DNA from: Bretschneidera sinensis
Lineage: Eukaryota; Streptophyta; Magnoliopsida; Brassicales; Akaniaceae
Reading direction: 5' to 3'
DNA length: 64,000 nt
Assembly (NCBI GenBank): GCA_023935145.1
Contig: CM043699.1
Location: 131,014,536-131,078,535 of the forward strand
Shown: piece by piece, positions 9,929 to 19,486 of the stretch
How the letters are laid out: every line of letters begins with the position of its first letter
How positions within the stretch are numbered: position 1 is the first letter of the stretch
Notes under the pieces: generated by a model
The model's database searches: none
Seen by the model: the letters and a program-made list of their open reading frames with translations, nothing else
What the model was told of the DNA's origin: nothing
Made by a program: the position numbers and the translations under genes

Positions 9929-11707
9929 TGTTGGTCCAAAATATACTGTGATAATACCCAAGAGGGGGTAAATTGGGTATTAAAAAAATTTAAATACTTT
10001 TTTCAATCTCAAGTATCAAAATATATGTGGAATTACATCAAATTAATCTTTCTAAATTACTACCACAAAGATGAGAGAGTTTATTGCTTAATATAGAAAT
10101 GATAATTGAATTATAAAATAATTAAGCAATCAATCTCATTTACTTGAATAATAAATAATTATAAGCAAGTAATTATGAAAGTAATTAAGGAGATAGAGTT
10201 AGAGAGATGCAAACTCGATTTATAGTGGTTCGGCAATATCGGAATCCTTCCGACCCTACGTCCACTCTCTTTAAGGATCCTCCTTGAAGCCTTTCACTAA
10301 CACAAGCAACTTTGCGGGTATTGCTCAAATCAAATACAAACAAGCAACTTCACGGGTGTTGCTTAAACCGAATACAAACAAGAAATTTCATGGGTGTTAC
10401 TCAAACCGAATAAACAAGCAACTTTAAAGGTGTTGCTTCAACCATTTTCACAAGAATCCTAAGTTTGCTACCAAAGTGTATATGCCTAGCACTCACTAGC
10501 TCACTTACAAATTCTTATAAGAGTTACACCAACTCTTTTAACAAGATAATGAAAGAAAAGTTTGAAACAAACAAATAAGAGAGAAATTTCTCAATGAAGA
10601 TTACAACTTAATATTTTCTCTCTCAAAAGCATATAGCTTGATATTGAGTTTTTGGCTCAAGAAGAAGAGAATAAAGATTTTGCTTTAATCATTTGTTGTA
10701 AAATGTTTCTCTTTTTTTCCAAATGACATTTGAGGCTCTATTTATAGTGTCTTGAAGTCTTCTAGCCGTTGGAGACAAAATAGAGCCGTTAGAGACAAGT
10801 TTATAGTTTTTTAAATTAAAAAATATAGTTGTTGTAACTCGCCCAGTCGACTGTCCATTTATAGCAGTCGACTGTCCTTTATAACTGATGTGAAAACTGA
10901 CTTTTCGAGCACCCAGTCGACTAGTACTATTCACCCAGTCGACTTTTACTATTCACCTAGTCGACTGGGTCAGTTTTTGTGCACTGTTACAGTGTTTTCA
11001 GGATGAACAGTGTTTTCAGCATCAATTTTCTTCTTATTTCTTTATTCTTTTTGGATTTTTGAGTTCCAAAAAATCTCCTAATTGAATCAAACTTTCTTGC
11101 ACATTAAACACACAAGTTAAACACTTCAAAAGTGTTTTGTTATCATCAAAATTAATTTAATCAATTTCTTGATTGAGGCATTTTGATGATGAACATATTA
11201 CAAATTTAAGCTTAATGTGTGTGCAAGATATATGAAGATAGATATATTACAAATGCTCAAATAGTTTTATATGTTAACATAAATTCTTCTTAAGTTCAAT
11301 TAGAGCATTTTAAGTATTCAGCCCAAAGAATTTATTTGCATTTAATAAAATCACGTGGAGATTTTATATCTTTAATTAATTAAGGCTATATAATAAAATG
11401 CAATGCAAATTTAATTAGCTCCTAAAAATTGAAATGCTTACAAAATATATCTTAGGATTCAAACCTATAATTTATCCCTTTTGTCTTTGAAGTTGCATTT
11501 GAATAATTCTCCTTGAATTTGATCTTTTGGAGAGCTTATTGACTTTTGAGATCATCAACTTTGATTCACCAATTTCTATAATCTTGATCTCTTTTAATCT
11601 ATAAGCACTATTAACAATCTGTATCACTTAAGTAATATTCACTAGTGCTTAATTAAGATTTTTGTCACTATCAAAATCATTCAGGGTCAATAGACACTTG
11701 ATCAACA
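9929..11707 (-). repeat. Element A 5' LTR
   Basis: This 1779-bp LTR runs from TGTTGGTCC to GATCAACA on the plus strand. The minus-strand TATA box lies near 10737-10748, leader repeats at 10302-10440, and the palindrome array upstream of the TATA box at 10843-10968. Differences from 1852-3595 are mostly point changes plus one additional 22-bp palindrome unit. Confidence 0.92.
10843..10968. promoter_or_regulatory. Phased palindrome array in U3 of element A
   Basis: Sites related to CCAGTCGACTGG begin at 10843, 10864, 10913, 10935 and 10957 (spacing 21, 49, 22, 22). The site nearest the promoter is about 95 bases from the TATA box (near 10748). The partner LTR has four sites, at 2769, 2790, 2839 and 2861, with the same 96-base gap to its TATA box. 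It lacks exactly one 22-bp unit. Confidence 0.6.
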
Positions 11708-11712
11708 GTTTC

Positions 11713-12538
11713 CATGGTAAAAATCACAAACCAGTGGTGTCAAGTGAATGGCATTTGCCGTCAGTTGGTTAGCCTTCAATTGTTGAGTGAGAGTGTGGAC
11801 TTGAGCTGCCAAAGTAGTGATAGCTTCAATCTCATGTAATCCCACTGCCTTCTTCGGTAAAATCCTCTCACTCGGCCATTGATAGTTTTTCATGGCCATC
11901 TCCTCCAACAGATCATATGCATCATCCTGGTTTTTTCCCATAAACGCTCTTCCTGAAGGTGCATCTATCAGAGTTCTTGTAGAACCAACAAGTCCATTAT
12001 AGAAGTTTTGAACTTGCATCCACTTCGACAATCCATGGTGAGGGCATCACCTAAGTAGGTCTTTATATCGCTCCCAAGCCTCATAAAGTGATTCGCCTTC
12101 AATTTGTGCAAAATTTGAAATTTGATTGCACATCTTCGCTGTCTTGGACGGTGGAAAAAAAATTAGCAAGAAAATTCTAAGGTAAATCCTCCAAAAACTT
12201 GTGATTGAATCTGCGGGCAATGAATTTAGCCAATTCTTCGCTCTGTCTCGAAGAGAGAATGGAAATAGTCAGAGGCGAATAACATCATCAGTAACGCCAT
12301 TGTGCTTGAAAGTGTCGCAAATTTCCAAAAAACTTGCTATACGAGCATTAGGGTCATCACTTGGCAAGCCATGGAACTGAATTGATGTCTGGATCATCTG
12401 TAGGATAGCCGGCTTAATCTCAAAGTTATTGGTTTCAATAGTAGGCTTCCATATAACTGAATGGATTCCTGTGACCTGTGGTAGTGCAAAATCCCTTAGT
12501 GCTCGTGTGTCACGTCTTGGATTTTTGTTGCCTGCCAT
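11713..12538 (-). pseudogene. Element F gag, N-terminal part
   Basis: It starts MAGNKNPRRDTRALRDFALP at 12538 and runs through FHGLPSDDPNARIASFLEIC, a core of the retrotransposon gag domain, into FYNGLVGSTRTLIDAPSGRA and LLEEMAMKNYQWPSER, then a coiled-coil-like segment (LAAQVHTLTQQLKAN). It ends in VCDFYHGN, the first part of a zinc knuckle cut by the insertion of A. A stop and frame breaks lie between about 12032 and 12268. Confidence 0.82.
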
Positions 12539-12738
12539 AGTGTTGGAACGTTTCTAAGCTTCTCACTTCTTTTTCCTTAGGCCCTTTTGCAGTTTTCTCG
12601 ATTTCGGGATCGTAAGGTAGTAGCTCCAAACTCTTGCGTCGTCTCATACACTAAACAAACACCTGAAAATAAAAGATAAAATAAATCAAATTAGACCAAG
12701 TGTAACTAGTATTGATATTATCAATAATTTTATCTAAA
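12539..12738 (-). other. Element F untranslated leader between primer site and gag
   Basis: The 200-base stretch between gag start and primer site has no ORF and no feature I recognise. Confidence 0.6.
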
Positions 12739-12756
12739 TCCCCGGCAACGGCACCA
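12739..12756 (-). promoter_or_regulatory. Primer-binding site of F, tRNA-Asp type
   Basis: The minus strand reads TGGTGCCGTTGCCGGGGA, one mismatch from the 3' end complement of plant tRNA-Asp. It lies six bases from the LTR border, as expected for Athila. Confidence 0.85.
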
Positions 12757-12762
12757 AAAACT

Positions 12763-14466
12763 TGTTGGTTGAAATCGCAAGTGCACGAATCGTAACAAGT
12801 AATAAAGTGAATGAGTAAGAGTATCGTCCCACGAGGATTGAAAAATTACTAATAAGTACCAAAATTTATTAAACTATAATCTATTTGATAATTCGAATGA
12901 GAGTGAATTGTTGAACTAGAGTGTTTAAAATAACGAAATTAAATAAGCAAGTTGAGATCAAGGAAACAAGATTATAGGGCTTTTGATTCACCATAACTGA
13001 TCCTATGTGAATTTCCTACTTGAACTAATTGCAATTATTTCCTATTGTTGATAATTGGGTCTCTAATTTATTCATTAATCTTTTTCAAGCATTAATAAAA
13101 TATCCCAACAAGCAAATTTTCTACATCTCTGTGAAAACTCTAAACCTGTCAAAATTCATTAAGAACAAGAAACCCACATAAAGATTACACAAGTCCATAG
13201 ATATCTCTATCCTACAGATTCCTTGTGGTATCTCAAACATATGCTGAAACAATTACCACTTCTCAGTCTTAAATTGAATCCCAAATCATGCAAATGTTGA
13301 TCAATCATTCACAAGCATTAAATCTAGAATGAAATACTCAACAATATGAAACAACTACTAAATTAGTTCAATTAAAGGAAGATTCACATAATTATAGTTA
13401 GGCTACATCTTAACCCTAGAAAATTAAGATTAGTTCATGATAAACTTGAATAAAAACATAATCAAAGGGTTTAACATTAAGAAATTGAAAGAAATTCGGA
13501 ATAAAGAAAAAAAACTCAAAAACCAGTCTCATCTTTGATGTTCGACTTCTTTTGATTGCTCCAGAAAATGAATCTAAAAAAAAAAACCATGAAAAAACCA
13601 AACATGTGTCTGGTTCTCTCCCAAGTGATAGACTCCTCTCCCCCTTTGTTCTGGAACCAACCTCCCAAGGAAAGAAAATAATTCCCCTTTCCAAATCGTA
13701 GATTTTTCAGATTTTCGATCTCAGATTGCGGGGCTGTTTCCGCCTTAAAACGTCCGAATCCCAAAACTTCTATTTAAGGAACAATTATAGCCCTTTGACC
13801 TAGCTTTCGAATGCTTCTTGAATCAGCTCAATACAATGTCGTACAGGTAAGATATGATCAGATTACTTAAGACTGTCCAGAGACATTTCCAATTCGAGAT
13901 TACATTAAACCCACCATGTCTTCCATTTGTTTGATCCCTTCCATTCAGCTTTCATTTCTTTTGATTGGGTTGGGTCAAGCCCACTTAAATTGAGCTCTAT
14001 CTTTTGGGCCTTGGACATTATTATTTTTAGTTTCATCTTACTAAGATAGCAAGCTTGACTCGATTTGAATTGCAGGCTAAGGGACGTTTCAGAACGTCAA
14101 CAGTGCAGGTGCAACAACTTCAACCCCGGTTTCGACCTTGATGCATCTAGTATCTCTCAAAACTCAAACAATGAAAGTTGTAGAGCGTTTTCTTGGCGTT
14201 CTATAGCATCTTGAATCATCTCAATCAGAGCTCGTATGGGAGAGTTATGCCTAGATTACGAAGCGATGTCGAAACTATCTAAAATCGCCTAATTAGCTTC
14301 GTTTTGCACTTAACGTCTCCATTAGCATCTTAAATCAAAATATAAGAATAATGAATACATTTAGGCACCAAATGAGTATAAAAAACTAAACATGAAAGGA
14401 GAAAAATATGATACTTTGCATTCTAATCACTAATGCATGTAATAAATCATTATAATATTATTAACA
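12763..14466 (-). repeat. Element F 5' LTR
   Basis: The left border TGTTGGTTGAAATCGC next to the primer site is secure. The right border is placed at ...ATTATTAACA (14466) because this gives matching TGTT/AACA ends and a TG...CA LTR of about 1.7 kb. The partner LTR is outside the window, so the right border is inferred. I see no coding content. It includes A-rich and T-rich runs (13577-13588). Confidence 0.7.
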
Positions 14467-15015
14467 CGTTTATAACATGAAGATTCACTGCTTAAAATTT
14501 GAATAATCGATTATCACTATAGGCAAGTTCCTATGATCCTTCGCACAGGTGAACAAGGCCCTAAGACCAAGAAAATTTTCGGTAAATTTTATGCAGCGCT
14601 GCCACTCACGCGCAGGTGAACAAGGCCCCAAGACCAAGAAAATTTGCAGTAAAAAATGAAGTTGATTACTTTTATAGTGAGTACAGATCTGGGGACAAAT
14701 GAAATGCTGGTAGATGGGAATGGGTGACATGACATCACACAAAATTCAATTCAGTTGTTCTTTTTGATCAAGGAAACGTGGTGTGGACTTGTTAAAGGGA
14801 CAGTCTCTCTTTCATTAGATACTCTGTGCCAGTACAGCTCATATACCCCATTGGTTTTTCTGCTCAAGAAACGACACCCATCAACATCTACAACAATTAA
14901 AAGGGAGATGGAGAACTACTTACCACCGACATGTCCATATCTTAACACCCATCAAGAGATAAAAGCTCTAAGAGCAAAAAAGCAAAGGGAAAGAAAACTA
15001 GAACAGAGTGAGCTT

Positions 15016-15061
<46 letters not shown>

Positions 15062-15147
15062 TTATCTCTTTTTTTTTTCTTCAAGTTTTCTTTTTTCGTT
15101 TTGAATGCCATCGCATTTGTGTGAGATAGAAATAGAGAGAGAGAGAG
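14467..15147. other. Flank upstream of the SKS gene with a 67-bp direct duplication and a GA microsatellite
   Basis: Two copies of a segment starting CAGGTGAACAAGGCC lie at 14546 and 14613, about 40 bases matching with few changes. A pure GA run spans about 15019-15055, with a shorter one at 15131-15147 just before the SKS start codon. GA/CT tracts are common in plant 5' untranslated regions. This is the likely promoter and 5' UTR of the SKS gene, but I cannot point to a convincing TATA box. Confidence 0.5.
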
Positions 15148-17238
15148 ATGGGAGTTAATAAGAACACTGTATGTTGTTTCATGTTGGTGATGCTGCCAGT
15201 GGCTTGCACCATTGGGGAAGATCCTTGCAGGTTCTGTACATGGAATGTTACATATGGTGATATCTCTACCCGCTTGGAGTAAAACAACAGGTAATTAACT
15301 ATTTGTTATTATTATTATTTTCTAGTATATATTTTGTGAATTTTTAATTTGATGAGAAATGAATGGTGGGTTGTTTGATATGAAGTTGTGTTACAATGGC
15401 AGGGCATATTGATAAACGGGCAATTCCGAGGGCCACAAATTGAGTCGGTCACTCGGTCACCAATGACAACGTCATTATCAATGTCTTCAATAGCTTGGAT
15501 GAACCTTTCCTTATCTCCTGGTCTGTACCTCTTTTAGATTCTACTATTAGATTTATGAGATATTTCAAAATGATTGTGTCAGTCCATTATCATATGATGT
15601 TACACTTGAATTTTAGGTAAATTTAGTTGAAGAATTAGTAGAAATCCTCTGTTTACGTAAATGGTAGGATGCTGGCAGCCATTTTTTTCTTCATTTATGT
15701 GACAAGGATAGGCCCATGCGGTTAGGTGCTGATTTCGAAGCCTGACCAAGTTGTCTCATCAAAAATAGGAAGTGAGTTTTTGAGCACCATAGGTCCAATG
15801 CCTCTTTCTCTTCTTCTTTTTCTAGATTTTGTTTCAACTTTCAACTCCCAGTGTCCCACATGGACCAAGAAAACTCATAGAACTTTGTACATTGATCTCA
15901 TTCCTATTTACTAACTAGAGTTGTAACTGAATTAACCGTAGACTAAATATCATGTCCTGTTAATTTTTCTTCTTTTAGGAATGGTGTACAATAGAGAAGG
16001 AGTTCATGGCAGGATGGAGTGTACGGAACCAACTGCCCCATCCCTCCTGAGAAGAACTTCACTTATGTGCTTCAAGTGAAGGATCAGATTGGTAGCTATT
16101 TCTACTTACCGTCTTTGGGCATGCACAAGGCTGCAGGAGGTTTTGGTGGCTTAAAAATTGCCAGTCACTCTGTTATTCCTGTACCTTTCCCTCCGCCAGC
16201 TGGTGATTTCGCCATTCTAGCTGGTGACTGGTACAAGAAGAATCACACTATAAGTTGCTTGCTTTGCTTGGAACAACTTCTAGTTATCCAATTTAGATTT
16301 CCCTAAATTCAGACTATGATCGATAAAGAGGAAAAGTTAAAAAAAATGAAGAGAAAGACAATAAAAATAAATAAAGAAAACTTTTCTATTGTTTAGTAAG
16401 GAAGATAAGTGAAAGTAAAAAAAAATCCAAGGATTAATATTTTTTTATTACATGCACAAATAACATTCCTTCTAGTCTCAGCGAAAGTTAAAATAAACTT
16501 TTTCTTTTCTTTTCTCAGTTCTTCCAGATTTTTTCATCCTTCCCCTCTTCCTTCCTCTAACTTTCGTTCTCTAACAACCAGAGAAGCAATGAGTGATGGG
16601 GTTTCTGTTGTTTGATAGAGGCGTGGCTTAGAGGGGGAGCAATTCATATGCATCAAGTTGTTGACTTCTCTTGGGTTTTGCAGGATCTGAAAGTTATCTT
16701 AGACAATGGAAGTGATCTTCCCTTCCCCGATGGGCTTCTTATCAATGGCCGTGGTTCAAATGGGTACACATTCACAGTTGATCAAGGTAATTAGGTAACC
16801 TATTAAGATCATCAGTTGAATTTTAACCCATTTAAGCATTTGGTAATGGTATTTTATGTGGTGTGATTTTGTGTTGGACTTGTTTGGTAGGCAAGACTTA
16901 CAGGTTCCGGATATCAAATGTGAGGCTTACCACTTCAATTAATTTCAGAATCCAGGGGCACAAATGCTCCTGGTAGAGGTGGAAGGAACTCATACGCTTC
17001 AAAACACTTACGATTCCCTTGACATTCATTTGGGACAACAGTCTTACTCTGTATTGGTTACGGCTGATCAGCCACCACAAGATTACTACATTGTTGTCTC
17101 GATACGTTTCTCCTCCCAAGTGCTCACGGCAACTTCCGTTCTTCACTACAGTAACTCAGCAGGAAGTGTTTCCGGTCCTCCCCCTGGTGGACCAACAACT
17201 CAAATGGATTGGTCTCTTGGACAAGCTCGATCTATCAG
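15148..17238 (+). pseudogene. SKS (SKU5-similar) multicopper-oxidase-like gene, exons 1-5
   Basis: The exons inferred from splice sites and family text are 15148-15290, 15403-15520, 15979-16249, 16684-16786 and 16891-17238. The protein starts with a signal peptide (MGVNKNTVCC...ACTIGEDP) followed by TWNVTYGD. Landmarks of the family are NGQFRGPQIESV, NCPIPPEKNFTYVLQ, GSYFYLPSLGMHKAAGG, LPFPDGLLINGRGSN and VLVTADQPPQDYY. Related proteins are secreted or GPI-anchored wall proteins, often pollen-expressed (ascorbate-oxidase homologues). Breaks: a 2-base insertion near 15261, an 8-base tandem duplication near 15450, an in-frame TAG after NGVQ in exon 3, a donor reading AT instead of GT after exon 3, a 1-base loss before LLVEVEG in exon 5, and a GC donor after exon 5. 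Confidence 0.92.
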
Positions 17239-17256
17239 GCATCTCAAATTAACACC

Positions 17257-17958
17257 TGATAGGGCCTAAAAAACACTGGCCCAAACAGACACCAAGGCCC
17301 AAATAAACACCAGGCTCGGCAGGCTTGTTCTGGCCCAAGCAAACGCCAGACCCGTCTCAAACCTGCGGCCCAGATAAGTTCGGACCCCCGGAAGGGTGAC
17401 CCAGCCCTGCTGACTCAAAGAACACCTCGGCCCGGACAAACAATCAAGTATGCTCCACGGCCCATCAAGAATCCCCAAACCCGCGAAGAATGACCCAGCC
17501 GACCCACACCAAGATCTCCCTATCAACACTAGCCACCCTACAGGGACTAGCCAATTCACAACCCTATGGCTGCCCGCCACCCTACGGCCGCCCTACGACG
17601 TCCCCTCTCCTAGGCTCGCAATCATATCCTCTCCACCAACAGACGACTATAAATAGTCCAAGGTATGGACATAACAAGGAGATGAAGGTTGACGCACGCA
17701 CACACCCCACTTAATTTTCTAAAGAGTCCTCGGTTCCTCTCTCGAACCTGCGACTCCTCCCTTGAATTCATGCTAACTTAAGCATCGGAGCGCCTTCGGA
17801 GGTCTCCCCCTCCCCTCCTTCCGAGGGCCTTCAATTTGTACTTGTCACTTGTGCAGGACCTAGGCCGAATCACCCTCCGGGCCGAGCCCAGCTCACAAAC
17901 CACGCGGATCCCAGCCCACACCAGCCACGTCAGCACCAAACAATATACGGCATCAACA
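17257..17958 (+). repeat. Element D 5' LTR
   Basis: It runs from TGATAGGGCC to CATCAACA, 702 bp. A TATA-like CTATAAATAG lies at 17648-17657, leaving about 300 bp of R/U5. Long ORFs on the opposite strand are composition artefacts, because the LTR is GC-rich. Confidence 0.93.
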
Positions 17959-17960
17959 GA

Positions 17961-17979
17961 TTGGCACCGTCCGTGGGGA
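17961..17979 (+). promoter_or_regulatory. Primer-binding site of D
   Basis: TGGCACCGTCCGTGGGGA begins about three bases after the 5' LTR. It resembles the ATTGGCGCC-type site seen in plant gypsy elements. I am not certain which tRNA it pairs with. Confidence 0.7.
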
Positions 17980-18034
17980 ACCACAATCTCTCGCTACAAT
18001 AGAAGCGAAGAAGTGAAAGAACTCATCTGTCACG

Positions 18035-19486
18035 ATGCCGCCAAGGAACGGTGCTAGGAGAGCCAACAAAGAAGCCCTGGCTGCGTGCTCGGCTCCCATC
18101 CAAGGCGAAGTTCACGGTAATCGATCCATATCTGGATTTCTGGCAATCCCAAAGCACGCCACCCCCGCCAGGGAACAGCGTCCCCAGCTTGCTGAAACTG
18201 ACTCCCCGGACAACGAGGGAGCCCCTGCCTACCTCTAAGCTCCGGCGACCCAAGCTCAGTTCCTGAACTGTCCAGAATGATAACCAATCTGGCGGCTCAA
18301 GTCCAGGAAGGGGGCCGACAGCCTTTATATCCTCCTCACCAAGCTCCAGGAGAGGCCGAGTCGTCAGACAGGAATGACCCAACACATGACCAGCCCCGTG
18401 CTGAGCCCTCACCGCGCCATAGCAGGCCCAAAGAAAGTTCCACCTCAAAGGGCAACCCCAGCCTCGACAGACGATTTGAGGAAATGCAGGAAAGAATAAA
18501 CTCGGCTCTGAGATACAAGAATCTCAATATTATGGACGAACTCTGGGTCCAAAACCCCCCTTTCATGGAAGGCGTCCTAGAAACCCCACTCCCGCCAAAC
18601 TTCAGGATGCCCCAGGTCAGAATGTATGACGGGTCTACGGATCCAATGGACCACCTCCAACACTATAAAACGACGATGGTGCTGCATCGGCACTCAGATC
18701 AGATCATGTGCCACGCCTTTCCCTTGACTCTTGAAAAGGTGGCAGGCACTTGATACTCGCGCTTAAAGCCAAGAACCATTAGTAATTTCAAAGAACTCAG
18801 CTATGCTTTCGCTTCCCACTTCCTCAGCAGCAAGGGGCCCAAGAAAACCCTCGAAAAGCCTCTTCAACATTATTCAGCATAAGAGAGAAAGGCTTCGGGC
18901 TTACATTTCCAGGTTCAACACAGCAGCTTGGGAAATTCCAGACCTTGATCTCAACATCCAGGTGATGGCCTTCAAGAACGGATTAAGGTCGGGAATCTTT
19001 AGCTCCAAGCTAACTCGGCGCCCGCCCCGAGACATGAACGAAATCCTGGCCCGGGTAGAAAAGTACATGCTGGCGGAGGACGATCAAGCCTTCAGAAGAG
19101 AAAGAGAAAGAGAAACCGAAAGAAAAAGGAAAGACCCTGCTCCTCAGAAGGAAGTGGCCAAAAAACCTTACCAAGAGAACAGGTATAGGCCCCACCCTTG
19201 GGTCAACAACTTCACTCCCCTCAACACTACTAGGACTGACGTCCTCATGCAGCTTCAAGACAAGTCTGTCCTACAGTGGCCACCCAAGAAGCCCATTGGG
19301 GGAGACCCCAAGAAGTGGTGCCGGTTCCACCAAAGCCGTGGCCACTACACGGAGGAGTGCCACGACCTGAAAGAACAGATTGAGAAACTCATTAACCGAG
19401 GGCACCTGAAGGAGTTCACTGGGCCTCGAAGGCATGAAAACCCAGTGTCATCAAGGAGGGATGACAGACGCCCTTATCAACACTAG
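18035..19486 (+). pseudogene. Element D gag
   Basis: It starts MPPRNGARRANKEALAACSA. The conserved capsid region begins at LDELWVQNPPFMEGVLETPL, PPNFRMPQVRMYDGSTDP and continues through LFNIIQHKRERLRAYISRFN and AFKNGLRSGIFSSKLTRRPP. A zinc-knuckle variant CRFHQSRGHYTEEC (C-x2-H-x4-H-x4-C) lies near 19319-19362. Breaks: a frame change before 18277, a TGA at 18751-18753 (a Trp position by comparison with E), a 1-base gain near 18848, and a TAG at 19484. Confidence 0.85.

Larger units (their letters stand above)
1852..11707 (-). mobile_element. Complete Sirevirus-like Ty1/copia retrotransposon A, nested in gag of F
   Basis: The LTRs (1852-3595 and 9929-11707) both follow the TG...CA rule apart from point changes. 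The element is flanked by a perfect 5-bp target duplication GTTTC (1847-1851 and 11708-11712). On the minus strand the order is 5' LTR, Met-tRNA primer site, gag, His/Asn-rich spacer, protease start, reverse transcriptase, RNase H, a polypurine-rich spacer and 3' LTR. Sirevirus affinity is inferred from large LTRs with palindrome arrays, several polypurine tracts, and close protein similarity to element C, which has an envelope-like ORF. The integrase is missing (see the junction at 8056-8066). By eye, about 17 mismatches occur in the first 360 aligned LTR bases, so the insertion is not recent. Confidence 0.93.
1..14466 (-). mobile_element. Athila-type Ty3/gypsy retrotransposon F (left end outside window), split by element A
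   Basis: On the minus strand this element runs 5' LTR (12763-14466), tRNA-Asp-type primer site, gag, protease and the start of reverse transcriptase, which leaves the window at base 1. Its gag is cut at 1851/11708 by the nested copia element A. Athila assignment rests on the gag text (the NNPYSATYNSGWRNHPNF stretch, the LLEEMAMKNYQWPSER stretch) and on the Asp-type primer site; this is from memory of the family, not a search. Stops and frameshifts occur throughout, so it is inactive. The 3' LTR is outside the window, so the target duplication cannot be checked; the bases right of the LTR are CGTTT. Confidence 0.85.

Noticed and set aside
13416..13764. Minus-strand ORFs in the LTR of F
   Set aside because: They are Phe-rich frames in AT-rich LTR sequence with no recognisable domain.
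14755..15129. 124-codon plus-strand ORF upstream of SKS
   Set aside because: It runs through the GA microsatellite and ends before the SKS start. Low-complexity ERERER translation only.
17266..17580. Minus-strand ORFs of about 104 codons in both LTRs of D
   Set aside because: They occur at the same place in both LTRs, are GC-composition shadows and cross the LTR promoter.
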